Assembly: GCF_963259705.1 (NCBI RefSeq)
Contig: NC_081861.1
Span: 67,313,623 to 67,377,622, forward strand
Source of the DNA: Myotis daubentonii
Taxonomy: Eukaryota > Chordata > Mammalia > Chiroptera > Vespertilionidae
Direction of reading: 5' to 3'
DNA length: 64,000 nucleotides
The notes beneath the pieces are model-generated. The model did not search any database. It saw only the letters and a list, made by a program, of their open reading frames with translations, and was not told where the DNA came from. Each line of letters starts with the position of its first letter. Positions within the stretch are counted from its first letter, which is position 1. A program made the position numbers and the translations under genes. Below are positions 1 to 10,924 of this stretch, one piece after another.

Positions 1-395
1 TACATCTACACTGCTGTAAAAAAGAAGAAACTTTTAACATTTGCAACAGCATTATGCTAAGCGAAATAAGCCAGTTGGAGAAAGATAAATATCACATGAT
101 CTCACTCATATGTGGGATATAATGATCAACATAAACTGATTAACAAAAATACATCCAGAGGCGAGATAGCACTGAATAGACTATCCAACCTCAGAAAGAT
201 GGCAGGGGAGGGGATGGTTAGAGATCAACCAAAGGACTTTTATGCATGCATATTTTCATAATCAATGGACACACACACTGGGATAGTGGGGGCTCACCCT
301 TGGGGGTGGGAGTAGCTAGGGCCTGTCAATCAGGGAAAAAGGAGACATATGTAATACTTTCAACAATAAAAAAATTATAATGATAACAATAACTG
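1..395 (+). mobile_element. L1 3' end fragment (older subfamily)
   Basis: The segment reads like the last codons of L1 ORF2 (a 'TTTATGCTAAG..AAATAAGCCAGT'-type stretch near 50-80) followed by a 3' UTR with G-rich runs and an A-rich end near 365-395. It resembles the end of the full-length L1 at 10800-11195 but is clearly diverged, so it belongs to an older subfamily. It is truncated by the window start. No intact coding capacity is present. Confidence 0.8.
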
Positions 396-464
396 GAAGA
401 GAACAAAGTATTTGTGACTGTAAATTACCACTTTTCCTATTTTAGTACCAGCACGCTAATTTCT

Positions 465-692
465 CTTACAGTTTTATTGAGATGTAATTCACAAATTATA
501 AAATTAACCCTTTAGAGAGTATAATATAATATCTTTAGTGTATTAGCAAATTGTAGAACCATCACCACATGCAACTTTAGAATATTTTAATCACTCTCTA
601 AACTAACACCAAAACCTGTGGAAATAAATCACTCTTTATTCCACATCCTCCTAGGTCTCTGCTTTCTGTCTCTATGGATGTGCTTATTCTGG
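465..692 (-). mobile_element. Ancient L1 3' UTR fragment
   Basis: The plus strand contains 'TTTTATTGAGATGTAATTCA' and later 'TCTCTATGGATGTGC..TATTCTGGA', which is the reverse complement of an old mammalian L1 3' UTR. The match stops near 692, where a Helitron helicase coding remnant begins. Confidence 0.65.
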
Positions 693-1235
693 AAAGCAAC
701 ATATAACTGACCATGTGCAAAAACGGGTTCAGGTAGGAATATGCCTACTTTGTCTAGAGTTTGTCCTTGTGATTTATTAATAGTCATCACAAATGCTGGC
801 ATCACGGGAAACCATCATCGAATCAATTTAAATGGGAGGCCAGTGTCAGATGGGAGCAAATTAATTCTTAGAATCAGAACAACCTCTCCCTCTGCAGATC
901 CTGTTAATACTTCAGCTTGGATAATGTTAGGTCGTAATCTTTTGATAATAAATGTGGTACCATTACAAAGACTCCATTTACAATTGAGATTTCTCAATAG
1001 CATGATGATTGCACCCACTTTCAATTTTAATTTATGACACGGCATTCCCAAAAGAATAATACTATTAAGAAATTCGAAGGGGAATTTTTCCTTTTCAGCA
1101 TCATCTGTGGAATCAATGGAATAATCACTCAAATATGTGTGAAAATCTCCATCAAGTATATCCAAAATATCTTCATTTAATTTTTGAACATGCTCATTTT
1201 TTGGACAAAGAATTGCATGTTTAGATATATGTTAA
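693..1235 (-). pseudogene. Decayed Helitron (HeliBat-type) Pif1-like helicase fragment
   Basis: The minus strand has one long reading frame of about 180 codons with a single internal stop (TGA near 813). Recognisable Helitron RepHel helicase landmarks, in order, are 'AILCPKNEHVQKLN' (about 1216-1175), 'VGAIIMLLRNLN' (about 1020-985), 'LCNGT', 'AEVLTG', 'SDTGLPFKL', then '[10 protein letters not shown]' and 'HGQLYVAF' near 750-700, typical of the last helicase motifs of the Pif1/RecD superfamily 1 domain. In an intact element this domain unwinds DNA during rolling-circle transposition and is fused to an N-terminal HUH (Rep) nuclease. Here the Rep nuclease, the first helicase motifs and the C-terminus are missing, and neither Helitron terminus is present, so this is a dead fragment. 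It is the only trace of the autonomous partner of the many short Helitrons in the window. Family assignment is firm; the exact subfamily is inferred. Confidence 0.88.
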
Positions 1236-1248
1236 TATTATCTAGAGC

Positions 1249-1370
1249 AGTGGTTCTCAACCTTGGCTGCACATTAGAATCACCTGGGAATCTTTTTAAA
1301 ATCCTGATTCCTGGGCCTCATCCTCCAGAAATTGTTTCTTTGTTATGGGGTGGGGCTACAACATTAGTAA
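1249..1370 (+). mobile_element. MER5A-like hAT-Charlie non-autonomous DNA transposon
   Basis: The segment starts with 'CAGTGGTTCTCAACCTTGGC' and continues with 'TGCACATTAGAATCACCTGGG', the well-known 5' end of MER5A. It ends near 1360-1370 in a diverged 'GGGGTGGGGC' tail. It abuts the helicase fragment. Confidence 0.8.
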
Positions 1371-1375
1371 CAAAG

Positions 1376-2028
1376 AAACAGAATTAAAACTTTATTTTGG
1401 GGAGCCGCTACAGTGTTTTGGACAGGTTCAAGCCTTGGTCTGGTGAGAGGGCACAGTCCTCTCATTGCCATGTGCAAGTCCCAGCTTGGAGGGCAGGGCC
1501 CTCCCAGCACAATTATAGCCAAAAGCTGTAGTTGTAAGCTTGAACCTATGGTCTGAACACATGGCCCCACGTGCCTGAGTGATGTAGGCTTGATAGAGTT
1601 CAGGTGCATGTAGTTGAGTAGGATTGAAACCCAGGAGAACGTTGTAAACATCTTGGTCACACCCTTACTTTGCTTCATAGCATCTGCCATAAAATAAAGG
1701 CATGGCTGTGGGCATGGTCACTGTCTCTCAGAGAAGCAGCATCCCACTGAGACCTGGCTATCATTCTCTTGTCTGTCTTTTCTAAGCCGTTCAGCCGCCC
1801 CCCACTCAGGTTCACCCCTGGCAGTGCTGGAGTGGTACACTTTATAAAGATAATGCCTCCATGCTCCCAGGGAAGGTTCCTGCCTCAAACCCCGCCCTTA
1901 CAAGAAACAGCTCAGGGGAGGGTGCAGCCTTTGCCAAGACAACCCCCGCAGGACTGACTTCCTTCCACTTGGTTGTGGCAGTTCTGGAGGGACATGATGA
2001 ACACCACCCATGGTTTTTATATAAGTAG
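1376..2028. other. Unclassified stretch, LTR-like in places
   Basis: About 650 bases with no gene recognised. AATAAA-type signals occur on both strands (minus near 1390, plus near 1692), and a pyrimidine-rich U5-like stretch lies at about 1720-1800. This could be an old retroviral LTR fragment, but I see no convincing TG...CA boundaries or target-site duplication, so no family is assigned. Open frames here (for example 1364-1690 minus) have no recognisable motif. Confidence 0.3.
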
Positions 2029-2509
2029 ATACTAATAATAGCCTAGGTGGCATCACACCCTCATTTTGTCACAAGATGGCTGCCACAAGATGGTCACCAC
2101 AAGATGGCTGTCACAAGATGACGTTGCGCATAGCAGAGGCAGGGCCCAGTGGCCACTCTGCATGGTGAGGCCTGGGGGTCCTGTGGCTCTGTGCAGCATG
2201 GAGGAGGCCTATCCCAGCAGAGGAGGCGGGTTGCAGCAGGGGAGTGCTGTGGGGGTGATCAGGCCAGCAGGGAAGGGCAGTTGGGAGAAATCAGGACAGC
2301 AGGGGAGGGCTGTTGGGGGCAATCAGGCTGCCAGGGGAGGGCCGTTGGGGGCCATCAGGCACTCAGGCAGGCGAGCAGTTAGGATCCAGCAGTCCCGGAT
2401 TGTGAAAGGGATGTCATGCATCCCCCAAGGGGTTCCAGATTGGAGAGGGTGCAGGCTGGGTTGAGGGACACCCTCCCCCATGCACGAATTTCATGCACTG
2501 GGTGTCTAG
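2029..2509 (+). mobile_element. Non-autonomous HeliBat Helitron
   Basis: The 3' end shows the Helitron signature: a hairpin 'TGCACGAATTTCATGCA' at 2481-2495 followed by 'CTGGGTGTCTAG' ending at 2509, next to a host T. The 5' end near 2029 ('ATACTAATAATA..') is a degraded TC..TAATAAAAG start. The interior holds four 'CAAGATGG' motifs at about 2071-2120 and about four copies of a ~38-bp GC-rich unit at about 2245-2375. The same family recurs at 18972-19411 and 31264-31704. It has no coding capacity. Confidence 0.85.
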
Positions 2510-3060
2510 TATAGGATAATATCCCATTTTATGGATATATCACATTTGGGTAACCAGTCATCTACTGGTGGACATATGAAATCAAATGTAATTATTGGTG
2601 TATAAATAACTGTTTGAATGTATGTTTAAACTTCACTAATACATATACCCAAGAGTAGAACTCTGTGTCATGTTGTAACTTTATGTTTAACATTTTGAGG
2701 AACTTCCCGACTGTTTTCCAAAGTGTCCACTCTATTTTACATTTCTAGTAGCAATGTACAATGAACCCTTTTTCTTCATATCCTTGCAAACATTTGTTTT
2801 CTTTCTTTTTGGTTACAACCATCTTAGTGGTTATAAAGTGGTATCTCACTCTGATTTGATTTGATTTGAATTTTCCTAATGACTATAATGTTGAGTATGT
2901 TTTTGTAAGCTCACTGGCTATTTTTATATATTCTAGAAGAAATATCTATTTAAATCACTTGCCAATGTAATTGTGTTACTTGTTCTTTCATTGATGGATT
3001 GAGAGTTATGCATGTATTATATATTCTAAAATAATTATTTGAATTTTTCACCTCTAAATT
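2510..3060 (-). mobile_element. Old L1 fragment
   Basis: The text resembles the reverse complement of the distal part of L1 ORF2, for example 'GAGGAACTTCCCGACTGTTT' at about 2698 and 'GTGGTATCTCACTCTGATTT' at about 2840. It is heavily mutated and has no open frame. Confidence 0.7.
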
Positions 3061-3700
3061 AATCTTTTGCATGTGTAAAACCCTTAGTGTTTAAATATTT
3101 GACCTTATTTGGCAATAGGATCTTTGCAAATGTAGTTAGATTTAATGTAAGATGAGGCCATTCTGGGTACAGTGAGTCCCTAATCCAATATGACTGGATT
3201 CCTTATAAAAAGAGGAAATTGGACACAGATATGCATAAAGTGAAGATGATGTGAAGTGACACATGGGGAGAAGTTGGCTGTCAATAAGGCAAAGAGAGAG
3301 TACCAAAACTTTTTCTTACAGCCTTCAACTCAGGAGGGAGCACATCTTGATTTTAGACTTCTAGCATCCAGAATTGTGAGATGATTACAATATTTTTTTA
3401 TAGTTCAAGTCATCTAGTTTGTGACACATTTTTGTTGTTGTTAATGTTCACTGAGAACATTTTTTCCATTGCTTTTCAGAGTGAATGGAGGGAGGAAGTA
3501 GGGGGGAGAGTCACATCAATTGGTTGCATTCCACACATGCTCTGCCCAGGGGCAGGGAGTGAACTCGCAACCCAGGTACCTGCCCTTGACTGGAAATCAA
3601 ACCTGAACCTTGGGTGCGTGGCTGACACTCCAACCACTAAGTGACACTGGCCAGGGCAGTTTGTGATACATTTTAAAGAAGCTCTAGCAAACTAATACAT
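3061..3700 (+). repeat. Ancient mammalian LTR-type interspersed repeat, split by a SINE
   Basis: The run 'GACCTTATTTGGCAATAGGA' (about 3101-3120) through 'CTAATCCAATATGACTGGAT' and 'CAGAATTGTGAGATGA' matches a widespread old mammalian repeat whose exact family name I do not assign. It is interrupted by the SINE at about 3434-3657 and resumes with 'TTTGTGATACATTTTAAAG' and 'CAAACTAATACA'. Confidence 0.5.
3434..3657 (-). mobile_element. VES-like tRNA-derived SINE (older copy)
   Basis: Read on the minus strand it begins 'GCCCTGGCCAGTG', contains a degenerate B box and ends in an A/T-rich tail. It is flanked by an imperfect duplication 'TAGTTTGTGACACATTTT' (about 3415-3432) and 'CAGTTTGTGATACATTTT' (about 3657-3674). 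It is more diverged than the other VES copies here. Confidence 0.75.
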
Positions 3701-4050
3701 AGAGCATTATCGTATATATAATTTACAAATATTTTCTCCCATTAAATGAGTTATTTTTCAATTTAAAGATAATATCCTTTGAAACACAAAATTTTTCAGT
3801 TTTAATTATGTCCAATTTATTTAATTTTTCATTTCTCATTCTTTTTATGACACATTTAAGAAATCATTGCAAGCTACTAAGACATAAAGATTTACTAACT
3901 CCTATTTTTTTTTTCTAAAATTGTGTCATTTTTGCTCTTGCATTAAATTAAAAAGTAGTTGGATTACTCTGACCTTCTTTTTCTTTTAATGATAGTTTTG
4001 TTTTTTCTAGGTCCCTTGCATTTCCACATCGCATTTAAAGTATGACAATT
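3700..4050 (-). mobile_element. Old L1 ORF2 fragment, host of the full-length L1 (left part)
   Basis: Diverged reverse-complement L1 ORF2 sequence. It continues directly at 11211-11340 once the full-length L1 and its duplicated target are removed, showing that this old L1 was the insertion target. Confidence 0.65.
4036..4050 (+). repeat. Target-site duplication, left copy
   Basis: 'TAAAGTATGACAATT' is repeated exactly at 11196-11210. The local 'TTTAAAG' fits L1 endonuclease preference for TTTT/AA-like sites. Confidence 0.95.
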
Positions 4051-6061
4051 GGGAGAACCAAGATGGCGGCGATATAGGCGGACGTGTCCCAGGTCCTGTC
4101 CCGGAGCAAATGGAGCGAGCAGCTGAAGCTAGTAACACTCACACCGAATTGGCGAAATTGCTCAGCTGGTGAGAGGGTTTGCAGCCGGGAAGAGCAGAAC
4201 TCCCCTGGAAAGGTAAAAAAAACCAGGGATTTGGGCAGGAAAGTTTGCCAGACCTCTGAGCCCAGAGAGTCGGAGGGAGACCGCGTGGCAGACAGCCGCG
4301 TCCCCTGGGACAGGCACAGCCCCTGATGGGGGAAAGGAGAACCGCGGGATTCCTGGCGCCGCCAGGGAAATTGAGAGCTGGGTTCTGTGATCACGGAGGA
4401 CTGAGCCTAAAGGGGGCAGCCTGAAGAGCTGACCTGAACATGCAGTCCCGGTAAGAGAAGAAGCTTACAGAAACCAAGTCTTCCCCGTTTCCGCGGCCGG
4501 CATTTGTTTGTTTGTTTACACTGAATCCTGTTCATGGGACATTTCGGATACAGACACTCACCTGTGCTGAAGAGAGGGAGAGTGTGCTGAGGAGTGGAAT
4601 CTGGGGAGAGACTGGGGAGAGAGGGGGAGCCGGGAGAGGTGGCAGTGAATTGAGTGCTGAGACACCCCTGAGCCCAGGACTGGGGCAGCCACCCGCTCCT
4701 GAGAGTGAGTCTCCTCCCCCCAGCCCCCAGGCAAGGAGCACAGCCACACCCAGATTCCACCCTGTAGGAGATCAAGGATTAAGATAACCTGATCAGTCCC
4801 TGGGAGTTAACAGGGTCTGGCCTATAGGGGGATTTTCAATCCCAGCAACAACATAGCGCCCGTAACTAACTATTACGCAGCCAGCTCTGGGCAGTGAACT
4901 TCCACTGGACAGAGAGGCCCTATAGCCTCAGAGGCCAACCCCAGAACACTGCCACCCAGAGGCTGACCCACAAACTGACTCTTTGCTAAACACAAAATAA
5001 GGCAGTCTGGGAAATAAATGCGGCATGCTTTAAAATAAGGACTGTGGTTTACAACACAGAGGAACAGTATATCGCAGGGAAACGCAACACTCTCCTGAAT
5101 ACCTGGAAGGTCTAAGGCGAGCCACACTGAAGAACAGAAGAACCGAAGGACCTCCACTACTGCAATTTTTTTTTCCTTTTTTCACTTTTTAACTAAGAAA
5201 CCAATTTTTTTTTCCATTCTTTTTTTTCTGTTCCTTTTTTTTTCTTTTTTTGTTTTTTTCTTTCTTTTCTTCTTTTTCCATCACCTGATTTTACCCTTTT
5301 AATTACTACCTTCTTATTTTTAACCAGTATTATTACTGCTACCATTTTACCATTTTTTAAAGTGCCATTTTATTTTTTCTTTATTTTATTTTGGGATTAG
5401 TGTTCACCATTCTATTTTCATCGTTATATTATTGGTTGTTTCTAGTTTGCAGTCATATCCAGGGAGCTGTTGCTGGAATTTGTTGGGATTAATGGCTGTT
5501 CTATAGGAGTATTCTCCTCATATAAAAAGTCTTTTCCCTCTTCCACTTCATTCTCTCTTTTCCCTTTTTTTTTTCTTTTCTTTTCTCGCTTTTATTTTCC
5601 CCCTTCCTTTTTCCCAATTTCATTTTTGCACTCCCTTTTTTTTGTCCCTACTTTTCTTTTCCTTTTTCTCTTTTATCTTTTTCTCTTCCTTCTTCCTTAT
5701 CCCCTAATTCTCTTAATTCAGGTGGTCACCTTTAATTGGGGTTATTAATATCGTGAATATATTTGTGTATAGTGCCTGGTACGTGGTGCCTTGTTGTGTT
5801 GTATTTTGTGCCTTTAAATCAACGCAGCAGATCCAAGCAACAGCAACCTCCTGAGCACCTCATCCTCTGCTGAGGAACAGCAGCTGTACGTGAAACCTCG
5901 CCCCACCAGCCGGAAGAGCCACCACAGCTGTGAACAGCACCCACCAGAGGAGCTGCTGACAACTGAAGAGCAGCTGCTACCGCAACCGCCCGAAGAGCAA
6001 CCACAGACCAAGGAGTCACTGCCACCAAGGGAGCAACCACTGAACAACTCAACGTGTAGAT
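4051..6061 (+). promoter_or_regulatory. L1 5' UTR with internal promoter region
   Basis: A 2-kb 5' UTR. 'CAAGATGGCGGC' at 4059-4070 matches the YY1 site that positions transcription starts in other mammalian L1s. The first 800 bases are purine/GC-rich, and about 5160-5760 is an unusual T/pyrimidine-rich block. Open frames inside it (for example 5890-6087, which starts with GTG and overlaps ORF1) show no known domain and are not called as genes. Confidence 0.8.
5161..5760 (+). repeat. T-rich/pyrimidine-rich block inside the L1 5' UTR
   Basis: Roughly 600 bases dominated by T runs and CT mixtures (for example 5161-5290 and 5550-5700). It lies between the GC-rich proximal promoter and the A/C-rich segment leading to ORF1. 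It is not a simple microsatellite because no short unit repeats exactly. Confidence 0.7.
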
Positions 6062-7054
6062 ATGTCAGTGAGATCAAACATGGGTAGACAAAGAAACCCC
6101 CAAAGGAAAGAGAAGGAGGACTCTCCAGAAAAGCAGCTAAGTAATACAGAGGCATGCAACATGACACATAAAGAATTCAGAATAAGGGTCCTAGAGTGCA
6201 TAAACCGGATGGAGGAAAAAATCGACAACTTCTGCAAGAAGCAAGAAGAAACAGATGAAAAAATCGATAACATATGGAAGAAGCTAGAAGAAACAGATGA
6301 AAAAATCGATAACATATTGAAGAAGCTAGAAGAAACAGATGAAAAAATCAACAACTTAAGTAAGACCCAAGAAGAAATGAAGAGTGATATAGCTGCAATG
6401 AAAAACTCCATTGAAAGTATCAACAGTAGACTAGGAGAAGCGGAGGACCGAATTAGTGAATTAGAAGACAAGGAAGCAAAACACACCCAAAATGTACTGC
6501 AATTGGAGAAAAAAATTAAAAGACAGGAGGAGAGCCTAAGGGAGCTTTGGGACAACATGAAACGAAACAACATACGAATAATAGGAGTACCAGAACAACA
6601 GAAGGATGAACAAGGATTAGAAAACCTACTCAAAGAAATAATATCAGAAAACTTTCCTGAGGTGGGGAAGAAAAAAGTCACACAAGCCCAGAGAGTCCCA
6701 AACAAGGTGAATCCGAAAAGACCCACACCAAGACACATCATAATCACCATGGCAAATGTTCAGGACAAAGAGAGAATCTTACAGGCTGCAAGAGAGAGAC
6801 GGAAAGTTACATACAAGGGATCTCCCATTAGATTGTCAAATGACTTCTCAACAGAAACACATCAGGCCAGAAAAGAATGGACTGAAATTTACAAAGTGAT
6901 GCAAAGCAAAGGACTGAATCCAAGAATACTCTATCCAGCAAGGCTATCATTCAAACTTGAAGGGGAAATAAGAAGCTTCACAGACAAAAAAAGACTAAGG
7001 GAGTTTGTCACCACCAAGCCAGCAATGCAAGGAATGCTAAAGGGACTGGTATAA
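6062..7054 (+). CDS. ORF1: L1 ORF1 protein (RNA-binding chaperone), intact
   Basis: 330 codons, close to the usual length of mammalian L1 ORF1p. The protein trimerises on L1 RNA and forms the cytoplasmic RNP needed for retrotransposition. The N-terminus is basic (residues 1-20). A long coiled coil (about residues 45-155) contains three to four tandem copies of a 14-residue unit ('KKLEETDEKIDNI' type; nt 6213-6360), exactly two heptads each. An RRM-like domain follows ('NNIRIIGVPE', about residue 168), then the C-terminal domain with 'RHIIITMANVQDKERIL' and 'TYKGSPIRLSNDFS'. The ATG at 6062 fits because the frame then stays open and the protein starts with the family's usual short basic segment. 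The stop is followed after 49 nt by ORF2. No lesion is seen. Confidence 0.97.
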   Translation: MSVRSNMGRQRNPQRKEKEDSPEKQLSNTEACNMTHKEFRIRVLECINRMEEKIDNFCKKQEETDEKIDNIWKKLEETDEKIDNILKKLEETDEKINNLSKTQEEMKSDIAAMKNSIESINSRLGEAEDRISELEDKEAKHTQNVLQLEKKIKRQEESLRELWDNMKRNNIRIIGVPEQQKDEQGLENLLKEIISENFPEVGKKKVTQAQRVPNKVNPKRPTPRHIIITMANVQDKERILQAARERRKVTYKGSPIRLSNDFSTETHQARKEWTEIYKVMQSKGLNPRILYPARLSFKLEGEIRSFTDKKRLREFVTTKPAMQGMLKGLV

Positions 7055-7103
7055 AAATAAGAAATAAAAAGCTCAGAAAGAAAACAGCCACACAAAAAAA
7101 GAA

Positions 7104-10100
7104 ATGGCTACAAACAAGTACCTTTCAATAATAACTTTAAACGTAAACGGACTAAATGCTCCAACCAAAAGACATCGAGTGGCTGAATGGATAAAAAAAC
7201 ATGACCCATACATCTGCTGTCTACAAGAAACCCACCTCATTAGAAGGGACTCACACAGACTGAAAGTGAAAGGATGGAAAAATATCATTCAGGCAAATGG
7301 AAAGGAAAAGAAAGCTGGGGTAGCAATACTTATATCGGACAAAATAGACCTCAAAGTGAAGGCCTTAACAAGAGATAAGGAAGGCCACTTCATAATACTA
7401 AAGGGATCAATACAACAAGAAAATATAACCCTGGTAAACATATATGCACCCAATGTAGGAGCACCCAAATTCATAAAAAATCTCCTGGAAAATATCAAAG
7501 GAGAGATCGACAACAATACAATCATAGTAGGGGACTTTAATACACCATTGACAGCACTGGATAAGTCCTATACACAAACAACCAGCAAAGATACAGCAAT
7601 CCTAAATGACTCACTAGATCAGATGGACTTAATAGACATCTTCAGAACACTTCACCCCAAAGCCAGAGAATATACGTTCTTCTCAGGTGCTCATGGGACA
7701 TATTCAAAAATAGACCACATACTGGGTCACAAGCAAAGTATCCCCAAATTCAAGAAGATTGAAATCATAAAAAGCATCTTCGCAGACCACGATGGCATAA
7801 TATTAGAAATAAACTACAATAAAAACAACCCAAAATACTCAAACACCTGGAAGCTGAATAGCATGCTATTAAATATTGACTGGGTTACCAATGAGATCAA
7901 AGAAGAAATTAAAAACATCCTGGAAACTAATGACAATGAAAACACAACAATCCAAAACCTATGGGACACATTGAAAGCAGTCCTGAGAGGGAAGTTTATA
8001 GCTCTACAGGCCTATCTCAAAAAACAAGAAAAAATGGTAGTAAATCATCTAACTCTACAACTCAAAGAATTAGAAAGAGAGCAACAAGAAAACCCCAGAG
8101 TGAGCAGAAGTAAGGAGATAATAAAGATTAGAGCAGAAATAAATGACATAGAGACCAAAAAAACAATACAGAAAATCAATGAAACCAAGAGCTGGTTCTT
8201 TGAAAGGATAAACAAGATTGATAAACCTCTAGCCAGACTCACCAAGAAGCAGAGAGAGAAGACCCAAATAAATAAAATCAGAAACGATAGAGGCGAAATA
8301 ACAACAGACCCCACAGAAATACAAATGATTGTTAAAAAATACTATGGACAGCTTTACTCCAACAAACTAGACAACCTGGAGGAAATGGACAAATTCCTAG
8401 AAAAATACAGCATTCCAAAACTCAATCAGGAAGAATCTCAATATCTCAACAGGCCAATAACTATGGAAGAAATTGAGGCAGTCATCAAAAAGCTTCCATC
8501 AAACAAAAGCCCAGGACCAGACGGCTTCACAGGGGAGTTTTACCAAACATTCAAGGAAGAACTAAAACCTATCCTCCTCAGACTACTACAAAAAATTCAA
8601 GAGGTAGGAACACTTCCAAGCTCATTCTATGAAGCCAGCATCACCCTAATACCAAAACCAGGTAAAGACAACACAATGAAAGAGAATTACAAGCCAATAT
8701 CCCTCATGAACATAGATGCCAAAATCCTCAACAAAATCTTAGCAAATCAGATCCAGCAGTACATCAGAAAGATCATACACCATGACCAAGTAGGATTTAT
8801 CCCAGGGATGCAAGGATGGTACAATATCCGCAAATCAATAAACGTGATACATCACATAAACAAATTGAAAGAAAAAAACCACATGGTCATATCAATTGAT
8901 GCAGAAAAAGCATTTGACAAAATTCAACACCCATTTTTGATAAAAACTCTCAGCAAGGTGGGAGTAGAAGGATCATACCTCAACATAATAAAAGCCATAT
9001 ATGACAGGCCCACAGCCAACATCATACTCAACGGACAAAAACTAACACCATTTCCCCTAAGAACAGGAACAAGACAGGGATGCCCCCTCTCACCACTCCT
9101 GTTCAACATAGTATTGGAAGTGTTAGCCATTGCAATTTGGCAAGAAGAAGAAATAAAAGGCATCCAAATTGGAAAAGAGGAAGTAAAACTGTCCTTATTT
9201 GCAGACGACATGATATTATACATACAAAACCCTAGAGATTCCATCAAAAAGCTACTAGACTTAATACATGAATTTGGCAATGTAGCAGGATACAAAATTA
9301 ACCCCAAGAAATCTGAGGCATTTCTATACACCAATAGTGAACTTTCAGAAAGAGAGATTATAAAAACAATCCCATTTACCATCGCACCAAAAAAATTAAG
9401 CTACCTAGGGATAAACTTAACTAAAGAGGTAAAAGACCTCTACTCAGAAAACTACAGGACGTTGAAAAAAGACATAGAGGAAGACATAAACAGATGGAAG
9501 AACATACCGTGTTCATGGATTGGTAGAATCAACATCATTAAAATGTCCATACTACCCAAAGCAATCTATAAATTCAACGCACTTCCCATTAAAGTACCAA
9601 CAGCATACTTCAGAGATCTAGAACGAACTCTCCAAAAATTTATCTGGAATAAAAAAAGACCCCGAATAGCTGCAGCAATCCTGAAAAAGAACAAAGTAGG
9701 TGGGATCTCAATACCAGATATCAAGCTGTATTACAAAGCCACTGTTCTCAAAACTGCCTGGTACTGGCACAAGAATAGGCATATAGATCAATGGAATAGA
9801 ATAGAGAACCCAGAAATCGGCCCGAACCAATATGTCAATTAATATTTGACAAAGGAGGCAAGAACATACAATGGAGCCAAGATAGTCTCTTCAATAAATG
9901 GTGCTGGGAAAATTGGACAGATATATGCAAGAAAATGAAACTAGACCACCAACTTACACCATACACAAAAATAAACTCAAAATGGATAAAGGACTTAAAT
10001 GTACGACGGGAAACCATAAAAATTCTAGAAGAATCCAAAGGCAACAAAATCTCAGACATATGCCGAAGCAATTTCTTCACTGATACAGCTCCTAGGGCAC

Positions 10101-10924
10101 TTGAAACTAAAGAAAAAATGAACAAATGGGACTACATCAAAATAAAAAGCTTCTGCACAACAAAAGAAACCATCAAGAAAACAACGAGAAAACCCACTGT
10201 GTGGGAAAACATATTTGCCAATGACATATCTGATAAGGGCCTAATCTCCAAAATTTATAGGGAACTCATACAACTTAACAAAAGAAAGATAAACAATCCA
10301 ATCAAAAAATGGGCAAAGGACCTAAATAGACACCTTTCAAAAGAGGACATCCAGAAAGCCAAGAGACATATGAAAACATGCTCAAAGTCACTAATCATCC
10401 GAGAGATGCAAATCAAAACAGCAATGAGGTACCATCTCACACCTGTCAGACTGGCTATCATCAACAAATCAACAAACGACAAGTGCTGGAGAGGATGTGG
10501 AGAAAAAGGAACACTTGTGCACTGCTGGTGGGAATGCAGACTGGTGCAGCCACTATGGAAGACAGTATGGAGTTTCCTTAAAAAACTGAAAATGGAACTC
10601 CCATTTGACCCTGTGATCCCACTTCTAGGAATATATCCCAAGAAACCAGAAACACCAATCAGAAAGGATATATGCACCCCTATGTTCATAGCAGCACAAT
10701 TCACCATAGCTAAGATCTGGAAACAGCCTAAGTGCCCATCAGTAGATGAATGGATTAGAAAACTGTGGTACATCTACACGATGGAATACTATGCTGCTGT
10801 AAAAAGGAAGGAACTCTTACCATTTGCAACGTCATGGATGGAACTGGAGAGCATTATGCTAAGTGAAATAAGCCAGTCAATAAAGGAAAAATACCACATG
10901 ATCTCACTCATTCATGGACAATAG
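7104..10924 (+). pseudogene. ORF2: L1 ORF2 (endonuclease/reverse transcriptase) with one frameshift
   Basis: Codons 1-912 run open from 7104, stop at 9840-9842, and the rest of the protein continues in another frame from about 9839 to the stop at 10924. The combined length is close to the usual ~1275 residues. The AP-like endonuclease keeps N13, E42, D144, N146, D204, D228 and H229. The Z and RT domains follow, with the catalytic 'LFADDMILY' (F699-A700-D701-D702). The C-terminal cysteine motif C-x3-C-x7-H-x4-C is present ('[18 protein letters not shown]', about 10480-10535). The shift lies in a short AT-rich stretch at about 9835-9842 and looks like a small deletion. It would remove the last ~360 residues, including the cysteine motif, so the element is probably not autonomous. 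Confidence 0.95.

Noticed and set aside
5890..6087. 65-codon frame just upstream of and overlapping L1 ORF1
   Set aside because: It begins with GTG rather than ATG, is proline/glutamate-rich low complexity and matches no known L1 upstream ORF.
6049..6750. 233-codon minus-strand open frame across L1 ORF1
   Set aside because: It lies exactly antisense to the conserved ORF1 coiled coil and RRM and mirrors its codon bias; no independent domain.
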